A DNA stretch of 64,000 nucleotides from Sva-07 sp963828415 (GTDB taxonomy: Bacteria; Actinomycetota; Acidimicrobiia; Acidimicrobiales; Ilumatobacteraceae). This document shows positions 8,614 through 15,937 of this stretch, one piece after another (the stretch's first letter is position 1; the number at the start of each line of letters is the position of its first letter). Both the position numbers and the translations under genes were made by a program. The notes under the pieces are model-generated. The model did no database searches, had not been told where the DNA came from, and saw nothing but the letters and a program-made list of their open reading frames with translations. The stretch covers positions 682,001 to 746,000 of the forward strand of contig CAWHEI010000001.1 of the NCBI GenBank assembly GCA_963828415.1, given 5' to 3'.

Positions 8614-9434
8614 GCGACCGTCAGGATAGGAGCAGCCACGACCGTCCGACGGGTGAGTTGCGGCGACGCCGTCAGTTGCCGGCGACGAGCGTGAGTTCGC
8701 GATCGACCCCGATCGCGCGACGTGACGGTCGGGATCGGGCTCGGCTCCGACACCGACGCCACGCGTGCCGCCACGGTCGGCTCGGTCTCCGCCTTCGCAC
8801 CGGCATAGGTGTTGACGTAGGTCTGCCCGGTGAGCTCGCGGATCTCGAACATCACCTCGTCGATCATCGAGCGCCATGCGATGTGCTCGGCTCCACGTCC
8901 CCGGTAACGCTCCGGACGGATCGGGCGACCGATCTTGATCTCGCAGCCGCTGAACAACTTGGGCATCTTGGCGTCGGGCGGTTGAATCTCGTCGGTGCCG
9001 ATCACGCCGACCGGGAAGATCGGGCAGTCGAGCTTCATCGCCAGCCGCGCGGCGCCGGTGCGGCCCTTGTGGAGGTTGCCGTTGCGGCTCCGGGTGCCCT
9101 CGGGGAAGATGCCGAACAGCTCGCCGCGCCGCAAGACCGCTTCAGCGGCGTCGAGCGCTGCCGTGCTCTTGTCGCCGCCCGAGCGGTCGATCGGGATCAT
9201 GCCCATCGCCGGGAAGAGATACTTCGTCTTCCACGAGTCCATGTACTCGGCCTTGCCGACGAAGGAGATGTTGCGCGGCACGGTGAGCATCAGGAACGCC
9301 GAGTCGAGGAAGCTGATGTGATTCGGACACAGGATTGCGGGCCCGGCGACCGGGAGGCGCTCGTATCCGCTCAGCTCGATGTTCCACAGTTTCGAGGCGA
9401 CGGGACGGCCGAGGCGGCGCACACGTTGCTGCAT
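8514..9434 (-). CDS. PlsC-type 1-acylglycerol-3-phosphate acyltransferase (3' end probably frameshifted)
   Basis: This is a glycerolipid acyltransferase with the H-x4-D motif NHISFLD (His39, Asp44 from the chosen start), the FPEGTRS glycerol-3-phosphate-binding motif and the VGVIG block. It probably acylates lysophosphatidate. The ATG at 9434 has GGAG five bases upstream; ATG 9461 is the alternative. The frame as written ends at 8514, 100 bp inside thrS, and its last 70 or so residues are low-complexity and unlike the family. A one-base shift near 8720-8735 would give a tail ending ELTLVAGN with a stop at 8672, just before thrS. I think the written tail is an artefact of one extra base. Confidence 0.8.
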   Translation of the reverse strand: MQQRVRRLGRPVASKLWNIELSGYERLPVAGPAILCPNHISFLDSAFLMLTVPRNISFVGKAEYMDSWKTKYLFPAMGMIPIDRSGGDKSTAALDAAEAVLRRGELFGIFPEGTRSRNGNLHKGRTGAARLAMKLDCPIFPVGVIGTDEIQPPDAKMPKLFSGCEIKIGRPIRPERYRGRGAEHIAWRSMIDEVMFEIRELTGQTYVNTYAGAKAETEPTVAARVASVSEPSPIPTVTSRDRGRSRTHARRRQLTASPQLTRRTVVAAPILTVACRTSRSLSPTAPSANWPMTPRRSILPLPSAPA

Positions 9435-9551
9435 CGCTCCTGCTCCGGGCCCTGACGTCATGGCATGAGAGTAGACCGCACGATCGCGCAAATGAAGCGC
9501 GAACCGTGAACTTCGTGTCAACGCAGCATTCGCGGACGGATTCTGGAGTGG

Positions 9552-10670
9552 TCAGTCGAGGTCGACGCCGAGCAGTGCGGCGGCCTCGCCGACACCGGCG
9601 CCCGCGGCCGCCGCAGCATCGATGGCTGCGATCGCGCCGGGAGTGTCGAGGTCGTCATCGAGACGCCCACGGACCTCCGCGAGCAGATTCGGGTTCGAAC
9701 CGGATCGTTCGTTCCACGCATCGAGCCGAGCGGCGTTGCGCGGCATCAACTCGTCGTCCCACTCCCATTCCGTGCGGTAGTGGTGCTCGATGATGGCGAG
9801 GCGGATCGAGCGAGGATCCCATGTCTCGCGGAGCTGATCGACGAACACCAGGTTGCCGAGGCTCTTCGACATCTTCTCGCCGTCTTTGTGGATCAGCGCC
9901 GTGTGCATCCAGTGCTTGACGAAGGGTTCGCCGGTGGCCGCCTCGGATTGCGCGCGCTCGCACTCGTGATGCGGAAAGATCAGATCCGCTCCCCCGCCGT
10001 GGAGGTCGATCGTCGTGCCGAGTTCACGCAACGCGAGCGCCGAACACTCGATGTGCCAGCCCGGACGACCGGGCCCCCACATCGTGTCCCACGACGGCTC
10101 GTCGGCGGCGGACGGGTGCCACAGGACGAAGTCGAGCGGCGAGCGCTTGTTCGGATCGTCGACGTTGCCACCGCGCTCTTTGGCGAGCACCATCATCTCT
10201 TCGTCGGTGTAGTGACTCAGCGATCCAAACGAGCCGAACTTCGACACGTCGAAGTAGACGGACCCGCCGGACTCGTAGGCGAACCCCCGATCGAGCACCA
10301 TGCCGATGAAGCCACGGATGTCGGGGATCGCCGACGACGCTCGCGGCGCCGCTGCGACCGGGAGGGCGTTGAGCGCCTCCATGTCACGCTCGAACCGCGC
10401 CTCTTCGCCAGCGGCGAGATCGAGGTAGTGGATGCCGAGTTCTCGGGCCTTGGCGAACAACGGGTCGTCGACGTCGGTCACGTTGCGGATGCAGCGCACC
10501 GTGTGCCCCTTGTCGATCAGACGCCGTTGCAGAACATCGTAGGCGATGAACGTCGCGGCGTGCCCGAGGTGCGTCGCGTCGTACGGGGTGATCCCGCAGG
10601 TGTACATCAGCACATGGTCGTTCGGTTCGAACGCCACGATGGCGCGTCGCGCGGTGTCGTAGAGCTGCAT
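9552..10670 (-). CDS. mshC: Mycothiol ligase MshC (cysteine:GlcN-inositol ligase)
   Basis: This 372-residue enzyme is related to cysteinyl-tRNA synthetase but lacks its tRNA-binding C-terminal domains. MshC joins cysteine to glucosaminyl-inositol using ATP, making the last-but-one intermediate of mycothiol. The N-terminal signature YTCGITPYDATHLGHAAT is the MshC form; CysRS normally has CGPTVY. Zinc ligands are visible as Cys25, the Cys of WHIECS and the His pair of FPHHE. KMSKSLGN is intact. It is slightly shorter than actinobacterial MshC of about 410 residues. The ATG at 10670 overlaps the npdG stop as TGATG, with an adjacent GTG at 10673 as alternative. It shows that the organism probably makes mycothiol. 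Confidence 0.9.
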   Translation of the reverse strand: MQLYDTARRAIVAFEPNDHVLMYTCGITPYDATHLGHAATFIAYDVLQRRLIDKGHTVRCIRNVTDVDDPLFAKARELGIHYLDLAAGEEARFERDMEALNALPVAAAPRASSAIPDIRGFIGMVLDRGFAYESGGSVYFDVSKFGSFGSLSHYTDEEMMVLAKERGGNVDDPNKRSPLDFVLWHPSAADEPSWDTMWGPGRPGWHIECSALALRELGTTIDLHGGGADLIFPHHECERAQSEAATGEPFVKHWMHTALIHKDGEKMSKSLGNLVFVDQLRETWDPRSIRLAIIEHHYRTEWEWDDELMPRNAARLDAWNERSGSNPNLLAEVRGRLDDDLDTPGAIAAIDAAAAAGAGVGEAAALLGVDLD

Positions 10671-11350
10671 CACCCGGCGTCAACAGCGCGCGGGTCTCGT
10701 TTGATTCCCGTCAGTTTCGGCGCCACCCGTGTCTTGTAACGCACGTTGAGCTGCAGCAGCACCGCAGTGAACGCTTCGATCGCCGTTGCATTCGACAATT
10801 CGCCCGCGTCGAGTGGTCGACAGCCGGGGAAGTCCGCCACGAGCTTGCTGACCTCGCGCACCGATGCTGGATCGTCACCGCAGATGAGCACGTCGGAGTC
10901 GATCGGTTCGTCGATGTGGCCGAGTTCGGTTGCCGGGAGGTGATGAAACGCCGCGACGACATGACACCGGGGGACGGCAGCTTGCACGTGGGCTGCGACA
11001 CTCCCTCGGGGAGGCACGAGCGGCTGGAACTCCTTGTTGACCCGCACCAGTGCATTGGCCATCGAGATGACGATCTTGCCGGCGAGCGCTTCCTCGTTCT
11101 CCTGCGCCGTACTGGCCGCCGAATCCCAGGGTGTTGCAATGACGACCAGGTCACAGGCGGCGGCCCCCGCATTGTCACCGGCCTCGAGGAGCCCTTCGAG
11201 TTGTGGCCATTTGCCGACCAGTTCATCGACGGTCTCCATCGCCCGGTACTTGGATCGAGATCCGATCACCACCGGATGCCCGATGCTGGCAAGTCGAGCA
11301 GCAAGTCCGCTGCCTGCTGGTCCGGTTCCGCCGAAGATGCCGATGCGCAT
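10670..11350 (-). CDS. npdG: NADPH-dependent F420 reductase
   Basis: This 226-residue Rossmann protein opens with MRIGIFGGTGPAGSGLA, the dinucleotide-binding glycine loop of the F420H2:NADP oxidoreductase (NpdG/Fno) family, followed by the IGSRSKYRA phosphate-binding stretch typical of NADP specificity. The enzyme passes hydride between NADPH and coenzyme F420, supplying F420H2 to cytoplasmic reductases. Eight further codons upstream of 11350 lack homology and were left out. It is translationally coupled to mshC by a TGATG overlap, putting F420 and mycothiol redox genes in one transcript. A divergent gene (inhA) begins 91 bp away. Confidence 0.87.
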   Translation of the reverse strand: MRIGIFGGTGPAGSGLAARLASIGHPVVIGSRSKYRAMETVDELVGKWPQLEGLLEAGDNAGAAACDLVVIATPWDSAASTAQENEEALAGKIVISMANALVRVNKEFQPLVPPRGSVAAHVQAAVPRCHVVAAFHHLPATELGHIDEPIDSDVLICGDDPASVREVSKLVADFPGCRPLDAGELSNATAIEAFTAVLLQLNVRYKTRVAPKLTGIKRDPRAVDAG

Positions 11351-11441
11351 GGCGACAGCGTGGCACAACGACACCCGGAATCACCATCTGCGAAGAACAT
11401 GGGGCGCGCCTGGGTGACGGCGATCATCTACGGTCCCGTGC

Positions 11442-12211
11442 ATGGGTCTGCTCGACGGCAAGAAGATCGTGATCACCGGCGTTCTCACCGACGCCTCGTT
11501 GGCCTACGGCGTGGCTCAGCTCGCGCGGGCGGAGGGCGCCGACATCGTGCTCACCGGCGCCGGCCGCGCGTTGAAACTCACGCAGCGAACCGCCCGAAAA
11601 CTCGGCGACGACATCGACGTGTTCGAGCTCGATGTGACCGTGCCCGAACACGGTGTGGCGGTACGCGAGGCGTTGGCCGCGAAGTGGGGCCATGTCGACG
11701 GCGTGGTCCACTGCGATCGCATTCGCTCCGGAGGTGTGCCTCGGCGACGACTTCCTCGCCGCGCAGTGGGACGACGTCGCGGTCGCGATGCACATCTCCG
11801 CCTACTCGCTCAAGGCGCTCGCCGACGCCTTCCTGCCCGCTGATGGGCGTAGGAGGATCGTTCGTCGGCTTCGACTTCGACAATCGCCAGGCGTGGCCTG
11901 CGTACAACTGGATGGGTGTAGCGAAGTCCGCACTGCAGAGCGTCAACCGCTACCTCGCCAAGGAGGTGGACCCGAAAGGGATCCGCTCGAACCTCGTGGC
12001 AGCCGGCCCGATCAAGACGATGGCCGCAAAGTCGATCCCCGGTTTCGCAGTGTTCGAGGACGTCTGGGACGACCGCGCGCCGCTCGGGTGGGACGTGACG
12101 AACTCCGAGCCCGTCGCGAAGGCCTGCATCGCGCTGCTGTCCGACTGGTTCCCCGCCACGACCGGCGAAATCATCCACGTCGACGGCGGCTACCACGCCA
12201 TCGGCGCCTGA
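11442..12211 (+). pseudogene. inhA: Enoyl-ACP reductase InhA/FabI, broken by two one-base insertions
   Basis: Three adjacent frames together spell a 255-residue InhA-type enoyl reductase. This enzyme reduces the trans-2-enoyl-ACP double bond with NADH in FAS-II. Frame one gives MGLLDGKKIVITGV to VDGVVH, frame two the segment ending DAFLP, and frame three GVGGSFVGFDFD through the catalytic YNWMGVAKSAL to HVDGGYHAIGA. Removing the G at 11713 restores VVHSIAFAP, and removing one C from 11836-11838 restores FLPLMGV. Both corrections recover family consensus exactly, and all catalytic residues remain. I suspect sequence error or very recent mutation. A TACGGT element eight bases before the ATG suggests a leaderless transcript. 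Confidence 0.85.
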
Positions 12212-12246
12212 TCCTGACCTTCCCACGCTGCCGTCGACCACTTGCG

Positions 12247-12403
12247 TCAGAGTGTCACCGCGCCTGCTGGCGGCTGAGCAGACCGGTAGGTCCGCTCGTC
12301 AGGGTCGTGGGCTTGTGTGCGGTCCGGCGGCGAGCTCGGCCATGCTGATCGCGCTGATTGCCGACTCGATGGGCAGATCCGGGCGCGTCCACCACGGGCT
12401 CAT
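12247..12403 (-). pseudogene. Fragment of a VapC-like PIN-domain toxin
   Basis: On the minus strand, DLPIESAISAISMAELAAGPH matches the middle of VapC PIN-domain ribonuclease toxins. A one-base shift upstream gives VVDAP, like the VapC N-terminus around its first catalytic Asp. Another shift downstream gives AHDPDERT, the next conserved stretch. After that the similarity is lost, and no VapB antitoxin is visible. This looks like a decayed remnant of a type II toxin-antitoxin gene, in the 342-bp gap between inhA and the sigma-factor gene. The call rests on remembered family sequence and short matches, so it is moderate at best. Confidence 0.45.
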
Positions 12404-12426
12404 CCGGGACACCGTCGAAGCAGGCC

Positions 12427-12466
12427 GATGAGCGAGCCCACCACATCTGCGGGATTCGCTCATCGC
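12427..12466. repeat. REP-like 40-bp imperfect palindrome, copy 1
   Basis: The element runs from GATGAGCGAG to TTCGCTCATCGC, with outer arms GATGAGCGA and TCGCTCATC that pair perfectly. The same 40-bp layout recurs at 49702-49741 and 49762-49801, with 10 to 15 differences among copies mostly in the centre. It lies in the gap between inhA and the ECF sigma gene, next to the vapC fragment. It could be a mobile REP-type hairpin or a protein-binding site. No associated transposase is visible. Confidence 0.6.
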
Positions 12467-12553
12467 CTCTCCGGTCGTCCGACGCCCGAATGCAGAACCG
12501 GAATTCTGGCGTGCTGTCACGCAGCGCCGGGTGCGGTGACGTCTTGTACTTGA

Positions 12554-13030
12554 ATGATGGACATCGAGCGATCCCCCGCAACAGGCGCCGACCAGTTGTG
12601 GCGGGTTCATGCCGCAGACCTGATGCGCTTCGCCACCGTTCTCGTCGGGCCGGCCGACGCCCACGACATCACGGTCGAGGCGTTCCTGCGAGCGTCCCCG
12701 GTTGTCGGCGGCGGGGCCGTCACCAATCCGCGGGCGTACCTGATGCGCGCCGTCGCCAACCACGCGCACGATCTGCGGCGCTCACGCGAGCGACGGTGGC
12801 GGCGCGACCTCGCCGCCGTCGGTCCGGCCTCCACCCGCGGCCCTGACACGTTTCTCGATGTGCGCCGTGCTGTGAGCTCGCTGAGCCTCGCGCAGCGCAC
12901 GGTCGTCTACTTCGTGTACTGGGAGGACCTCAGCGAACGCGACATCGCAACGCTGCTCCAGGTCGCACCGGGCACGGTTCGGCGTCATCTCGTCCGCGCT
13001 CGCACACATCTTCGAAAGGCACTCACATGA
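12554..13030 (+). CDS. ECF-type RNA polymerase sigma factor
   Basis: This 158-residue sigma-70 family protein has only regions 2 and 4. Region 2 covers about residues 16-75, with PRAYLMRAVANHAHDLRR as the core-binding/-10 recognition helix. Region 4 covers about 100-155, with the helix-turn-helix SERDIATLLQVAPGTVRRHL. It would direct RNA polymerase to a small regulon. The stop overlaps the ATG of the next gene (ATGA), typical of a sigma/anti-sigma pair. A TGTACT element lies seven bases before the second ATG (12557), so the message may be leaderless and start there. The inducing signal is inferred from the partner's wall-binding domains. Confidence 0.88.
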   Translation: MMDIERSPATGADQLWRVHAADLMRFATVLVGPADAHDITVEAFLRASPVVGGGAVTNPRAYLMRAVANHAHDLRRSRERRWRRDLAAVGPASTRGPDTFLDVRRAVSSLSLAQRTVVYFVYWEDLSERDIATLLQVAPGTVRRHLVRARTHLRKALT

Positions 13031-13807
13031 CCGCCGACCTCGACCACGCCGTCCGCTCGTCGCTCGGCGACATCATCGCCACCGCTCCGAAGCCCGATGA
13101 CCAGCCCATGCGACTGGTGATGGTCGGAGGTGACAACACGAGTGCGTCGGCCGTACTTGGCCGTGGCTGCATCGGTGGTCGTGCTCGCCGGCGTTGGGGC
13201 GCTCGTCACCCTCGGTACCAACGACGCCAACACCGACTCCCCTGCTACGGCACCTCTCGCAACGGACGATGCGTCGGCGCCCGAGCCCGTCGCCACCGCG
13301 CCGACCACGGCGACGGTCGAGACCGATTCATCGGCGGTGGTCGACACGACTGCGGGCTGTGCGATCACGGGCGCGGAGACCGTGGTCCCGAACGTGGCCG
13401 GCCTGCCGTGGGTGGATGCTGCCGCCGTGCTCGAGGCCGCCGGGCTCGAGTCCAACGCACTCCCTGAGCTGCCCGCACCCTTCGAGACACCGGATGCCGA
13501 CTACTACGTCATCATCAGGCAGGGGGCTGTGCCCGGAACGATCACGCGGTGCGGCTCCACCGTCGGCATCACCGTCGCCTACCGACCAGGCGTTCTCTAC
13601 GTCGTGCAAGAGGGCGACACCTTCGAGTCGATCGCCGCCTCGCAGGGCTTCACGCTCGAACAGCTCCTCGGCTTCAACGGCCTGTCCGAAGCCGAACTCG
13701 AAGCCTCCGGCCAGAGCCCCGCCGCCCCGCTGGAACTCGGGCAGGCCCTCCGACTCAGCATTGACGCAGCGACAACGAACACAATTCCTGCAACCACGAT
13801 GCCCTGA
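13027..13807 (+). CDS. Anti-sigma-like membrane protein with PASTA and LysM domains (frameshift as sequenced)
   Basis: The gene begins in the ATGA overlap with the ECF sigma gene and encodes MTADLDHAVRSSLGD as a short cytoplasmic tail. Between about 13105 and 13145 the frame shifts by one extra base into RRPYLAVAASVVVLAGVGAL, one transmembrane helix. Corrected length is 259 residues. Outside lie a Thr/Ala/Asp-rich linker, a PASTA-like domain (about 118-187: VVPNVAGL, then GAVPGTITRCGSTVGITV) and a LysM domain (about 190-244: YVVQEGDTFESIAA). Two cysteines bracket the PASTA domain. Anti-sigma function is inferred from coupling and topology. If the shift is genuine, the part from GTG 13130 could be made separately. 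Confidence 0.7.
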
Positions 13808-13877
13808 CCGGCAAGCCGGCAAGCCCGCACGCCCCGACCGGGCCAACTCTGTTACACCCCCTGGTCATGATGGAGCC

Positions 13878-15308
13878 ATGACCGTTGTCGAGGATCCGCA
13901 GGTGGGCGAGGCGCCGTCGGCGCCGCCTATCGGGTCTCGGTTCGGTGACGGGTTCCACTGGTACCCAGCTGATGATCACCGCAGCTTTGACCCGGTCGTC
14001 GACATCGCCATCGGCGCCGACGCTGGTGTGGTGGGTCCGGAGTGGATCACCGCGGCGGTCGAGCACTGCGCACAAGGGTTGTCGATGCTCGAAGCGCTCG
14101 ATCCCACCGACTTCGACCAGGCGACCACCATGGCGTGGGCGAAAGGGGTCGAACAACTCCGCCGCCAAGCCCACGCCGCTGGCATCGCGGTCGCCGATCA
14201 TCTCGATGTCGCGCAACCGTTTCGTGATCTCGGGTTCTTCACCGCCAAGAACTGGATGAAATACCACCTGCAACTCTCCGGCAGCGAAGCCCACAGCCGG
14301 GTCCAAGAAGCCCGCCTGCGCCGTGCCGTGGCCGTCTGGAACAACGCACTCGCCGCCGGCCAGGTCGGCGTCGCCCAGACCCGGCTGATGGCACGCATCG
14401 CCGCCAACCCCCGCATCGAACCCGACGTCTTGGTGCGCGGAGTCTGGGAGCTGATGGTCGACGCCATGGACCTGCCCTACGTCGAGTTCGAACGACGAGC
14501 CCTCACCTGGGAAATGCTCGCCGACCCCGACGGCGCCGCCGAGAAACTCGAACGCAACCGTCGACGCCGCACCGCGAGCGTCCTGCAGAACCGTGACGGC
14601 TCGTGGAGCCTGCACGCCCTGTTCGACGATGTCGGCGGCCCCGAATTCCTGGCAATCTTCTGCTGGTACGTCGACCGCGAATTCGATCAGGATTGGAGAG
14701 AAGCCACCCAACGGTTGGGTGACGGCAACGTCGACGTCACCACACTGCGCCGCACCGAAACCCAACGCCGCGCCGACGCACTCCTCGCCATGGCCAGCGC
14801 CGCCGCCACCAACCCACCCGGCCGCACCAGCCCGCTCCCCACGGTCAACTTCCTCCTCGACGAACACACCGCCAGCGCTGTCGCTGACAACCAACCACTC
14901 AACCCCAACAACTACCGCGACGTCGTCTCACGCACCGACCGCGGCAACCCCATCAACCCCAACGCCATCATCGGCGTCTCACTGTGGGCACTCATCCGCC
15001 GCGTCGTCACCGACAGCAAGGGCGTGGTCATCGAACTCGGACGCACCCAACGACTGTTCAGCGGGTTCGCACGCGAGGCGGTCATGCTCCTCGAGCCCAC
15101 GTGCATCTGGCCGGGCTGTGATCAGCCACACACCTGGTGCCACGCCGACCACCTCACCAGCTGGACCACCCGCGGCCCCACCAACCCCGACAACGGCGCA
15201 CCCCTGTGCCCCCGCCACAACTACCTCAAAGAAACCGGCTTCACCATCTGGCGAGACGACGACGGCCACTGGCACATCACCGCACCCGACGGCACCACCA
15301 TCTGCTGA
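13878..15308 (+). CDS. DUF222 / 13E12-type HNH endonuclease domain protein
   Basis: This 476-residue protein belongs to the DUF222-HNH family found in many copies in actinobacteria. The N-terminal two thirds are the DUF222 helical region, including RRQAHAAGIAVADHLD. The C-terminal HNH nuclease module has the zinc-knuckle CIWPGC, HADHLTSW and CPRHNYLKE. Its role is unknown; family members often behave as repeated, possibly mobile genes. The start at 13878 was chosen because the frame further upstream overlaps the anti-sigma gene without homology. A weak GGAG precedes it, and a CATGAT element seven bases upstream could serve a leaderless message. Confidence 0.9.
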   Translation: MTVVEDPQVGEAPSAPPIGSRFGDGFHWYPADDHRSFDPVVDIAIGADAGVVGPEWITAAVEHCAQGLSMLEALDPTDFDQATTMAWAKGVEQLRRQAHAAGIAVADHLDVAQPFRDLGFFTAKNWMKYHLQLSGSEAHSRVQEARLRRAVAVWNNALAAGQVGVAQTRLMARIAANPRIEPDVLVRGVWELMVDAMDLPYVEFERRALTWEMLADPDGAAEKLERNRRRRTASVLQNRDGSWSLHALFDDVGGPEFLAIFCWYVDREFDQDWREATQRLGDGNVDVTTLRRTETQRRADALLAMASAAATNPPGRTSPLPTVNFLLDEHTASAVADNQPLNPNNYRDVVSRTDRGNPINPNAIIGVSLWALIRRVVTDSKGVVIELGRTQRLFSGFAREAVMLLEPTCIWPGCDQPHTWCHADHLTSWTTRGPTNPDNGAPLCPRHNYLKETGFTIWRDDDGHWHITAPDGTTIC

Positions 15309-15335
15309 CACACCCCAACGCGCTTGACTGAGGCC

Positions 15336-15911
15336 ATGGATCTCGACCCTGACGTCGACGCGGTGCTGGCTGCACTCCTCGACCCTCGCCGGCTTGCGGT
15401 GGCCGGTGCCCTCGTCGACACTCGGCGAACGATCGACGACGTGGTCGAGCACACCGGGCTCGATCGCCCCGATGTGCTCCAGGCCGTCGGAACGCTTCGT
15501 CAAGCCGGACTGGTCGAGCACGACGGCGACACCTACACGCTGCTCGCCGCCGTGCTGCGGGCGGCGGCGGCGAGTGCTCGACACGCCGAGCTGCCGATGG
15601 ACCCGACGATCGGCTACGGGATGACCGACGCCGAGCGAGTCGTGCTGTCGCGGTTCTTCCGCGGTCGAACACTGACCACGATCCCCTCGGATCGAGCGAA
15701 GCGACTGATCGTCCTCGAACGACTTGCGCTGGAGTTCGACGTCGGGCGCCACTACAGCGAGCCCGAACTGAACGCCGTGCTCGACGAGTTCCACCCCGAC
15801 GTGGCGGCGCTCCGGCGATACCTCGTCGACGAGGAGATGCTCGATCGGCACCATCTCGACGATGGGCGTCCGGAGTACTGGCGCGCCGGCGGGCGCGTGC
15901 CCACCACCTGA
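15336..15911 (+). CDS. HTH and DUF2087 domain putative regulator
   Basis: This 191-residue protein has an N-terminal ArsR-like winged helix (about 1-75: LLDPRRLAVAGAL, TIDDVVEHTGLDRPDVLQAVGTLRQAGLV). The C-terminal DUF2087 domain (about 90-185) includes LSRFFRGRTLTTIPSDRAKRLIVLERLA and the RRYLVDEEMLDR tail. DUF2087 is common in DNA-binding proteins but has no fixed ligand. An in-frame TTG at 15324 is an alternative start. It lies 27 bp before the VOC-GNAT gene, so the two may share a transcript. The regulatory role is inferred from the fold. Confidence 0.82.
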   Translation: MDLDPDVDAVLAALLDPRRLAVAGALVDTRRTIDDVVEHTGLDRPDVLQAVGTLRQAGLVEHDGDTYTLLAAVLRAAAASARHAELPMDPTIGYGMTDAERVVLSRFFRGRTLTTIPSDRAKRLIVLERLALEFDVGRHYSEPELNAVLDEFHPDVAALRRYLVDEEMLDRHHLDDGRPEYWRAGGRVPTT

Positions 15912-15937
15912 CTCGCGACGCCTGTCACACTTGACCC

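Noticed and set aside
6670..8694. 674-residue plus-strand open frame
   Set aside because: It runs opposite thrS, with repetitive Val/Arg/Asp/Gly composition and no recognisable domain.
13130..13807. Independent gene starting at GTG 13130
   Set aside because: The GGAGG in front overlaps the GTG, and the upstream frame supplies the expected cytoplasmic tail, so a frameshifted single gene is more likely; not fully excluded.
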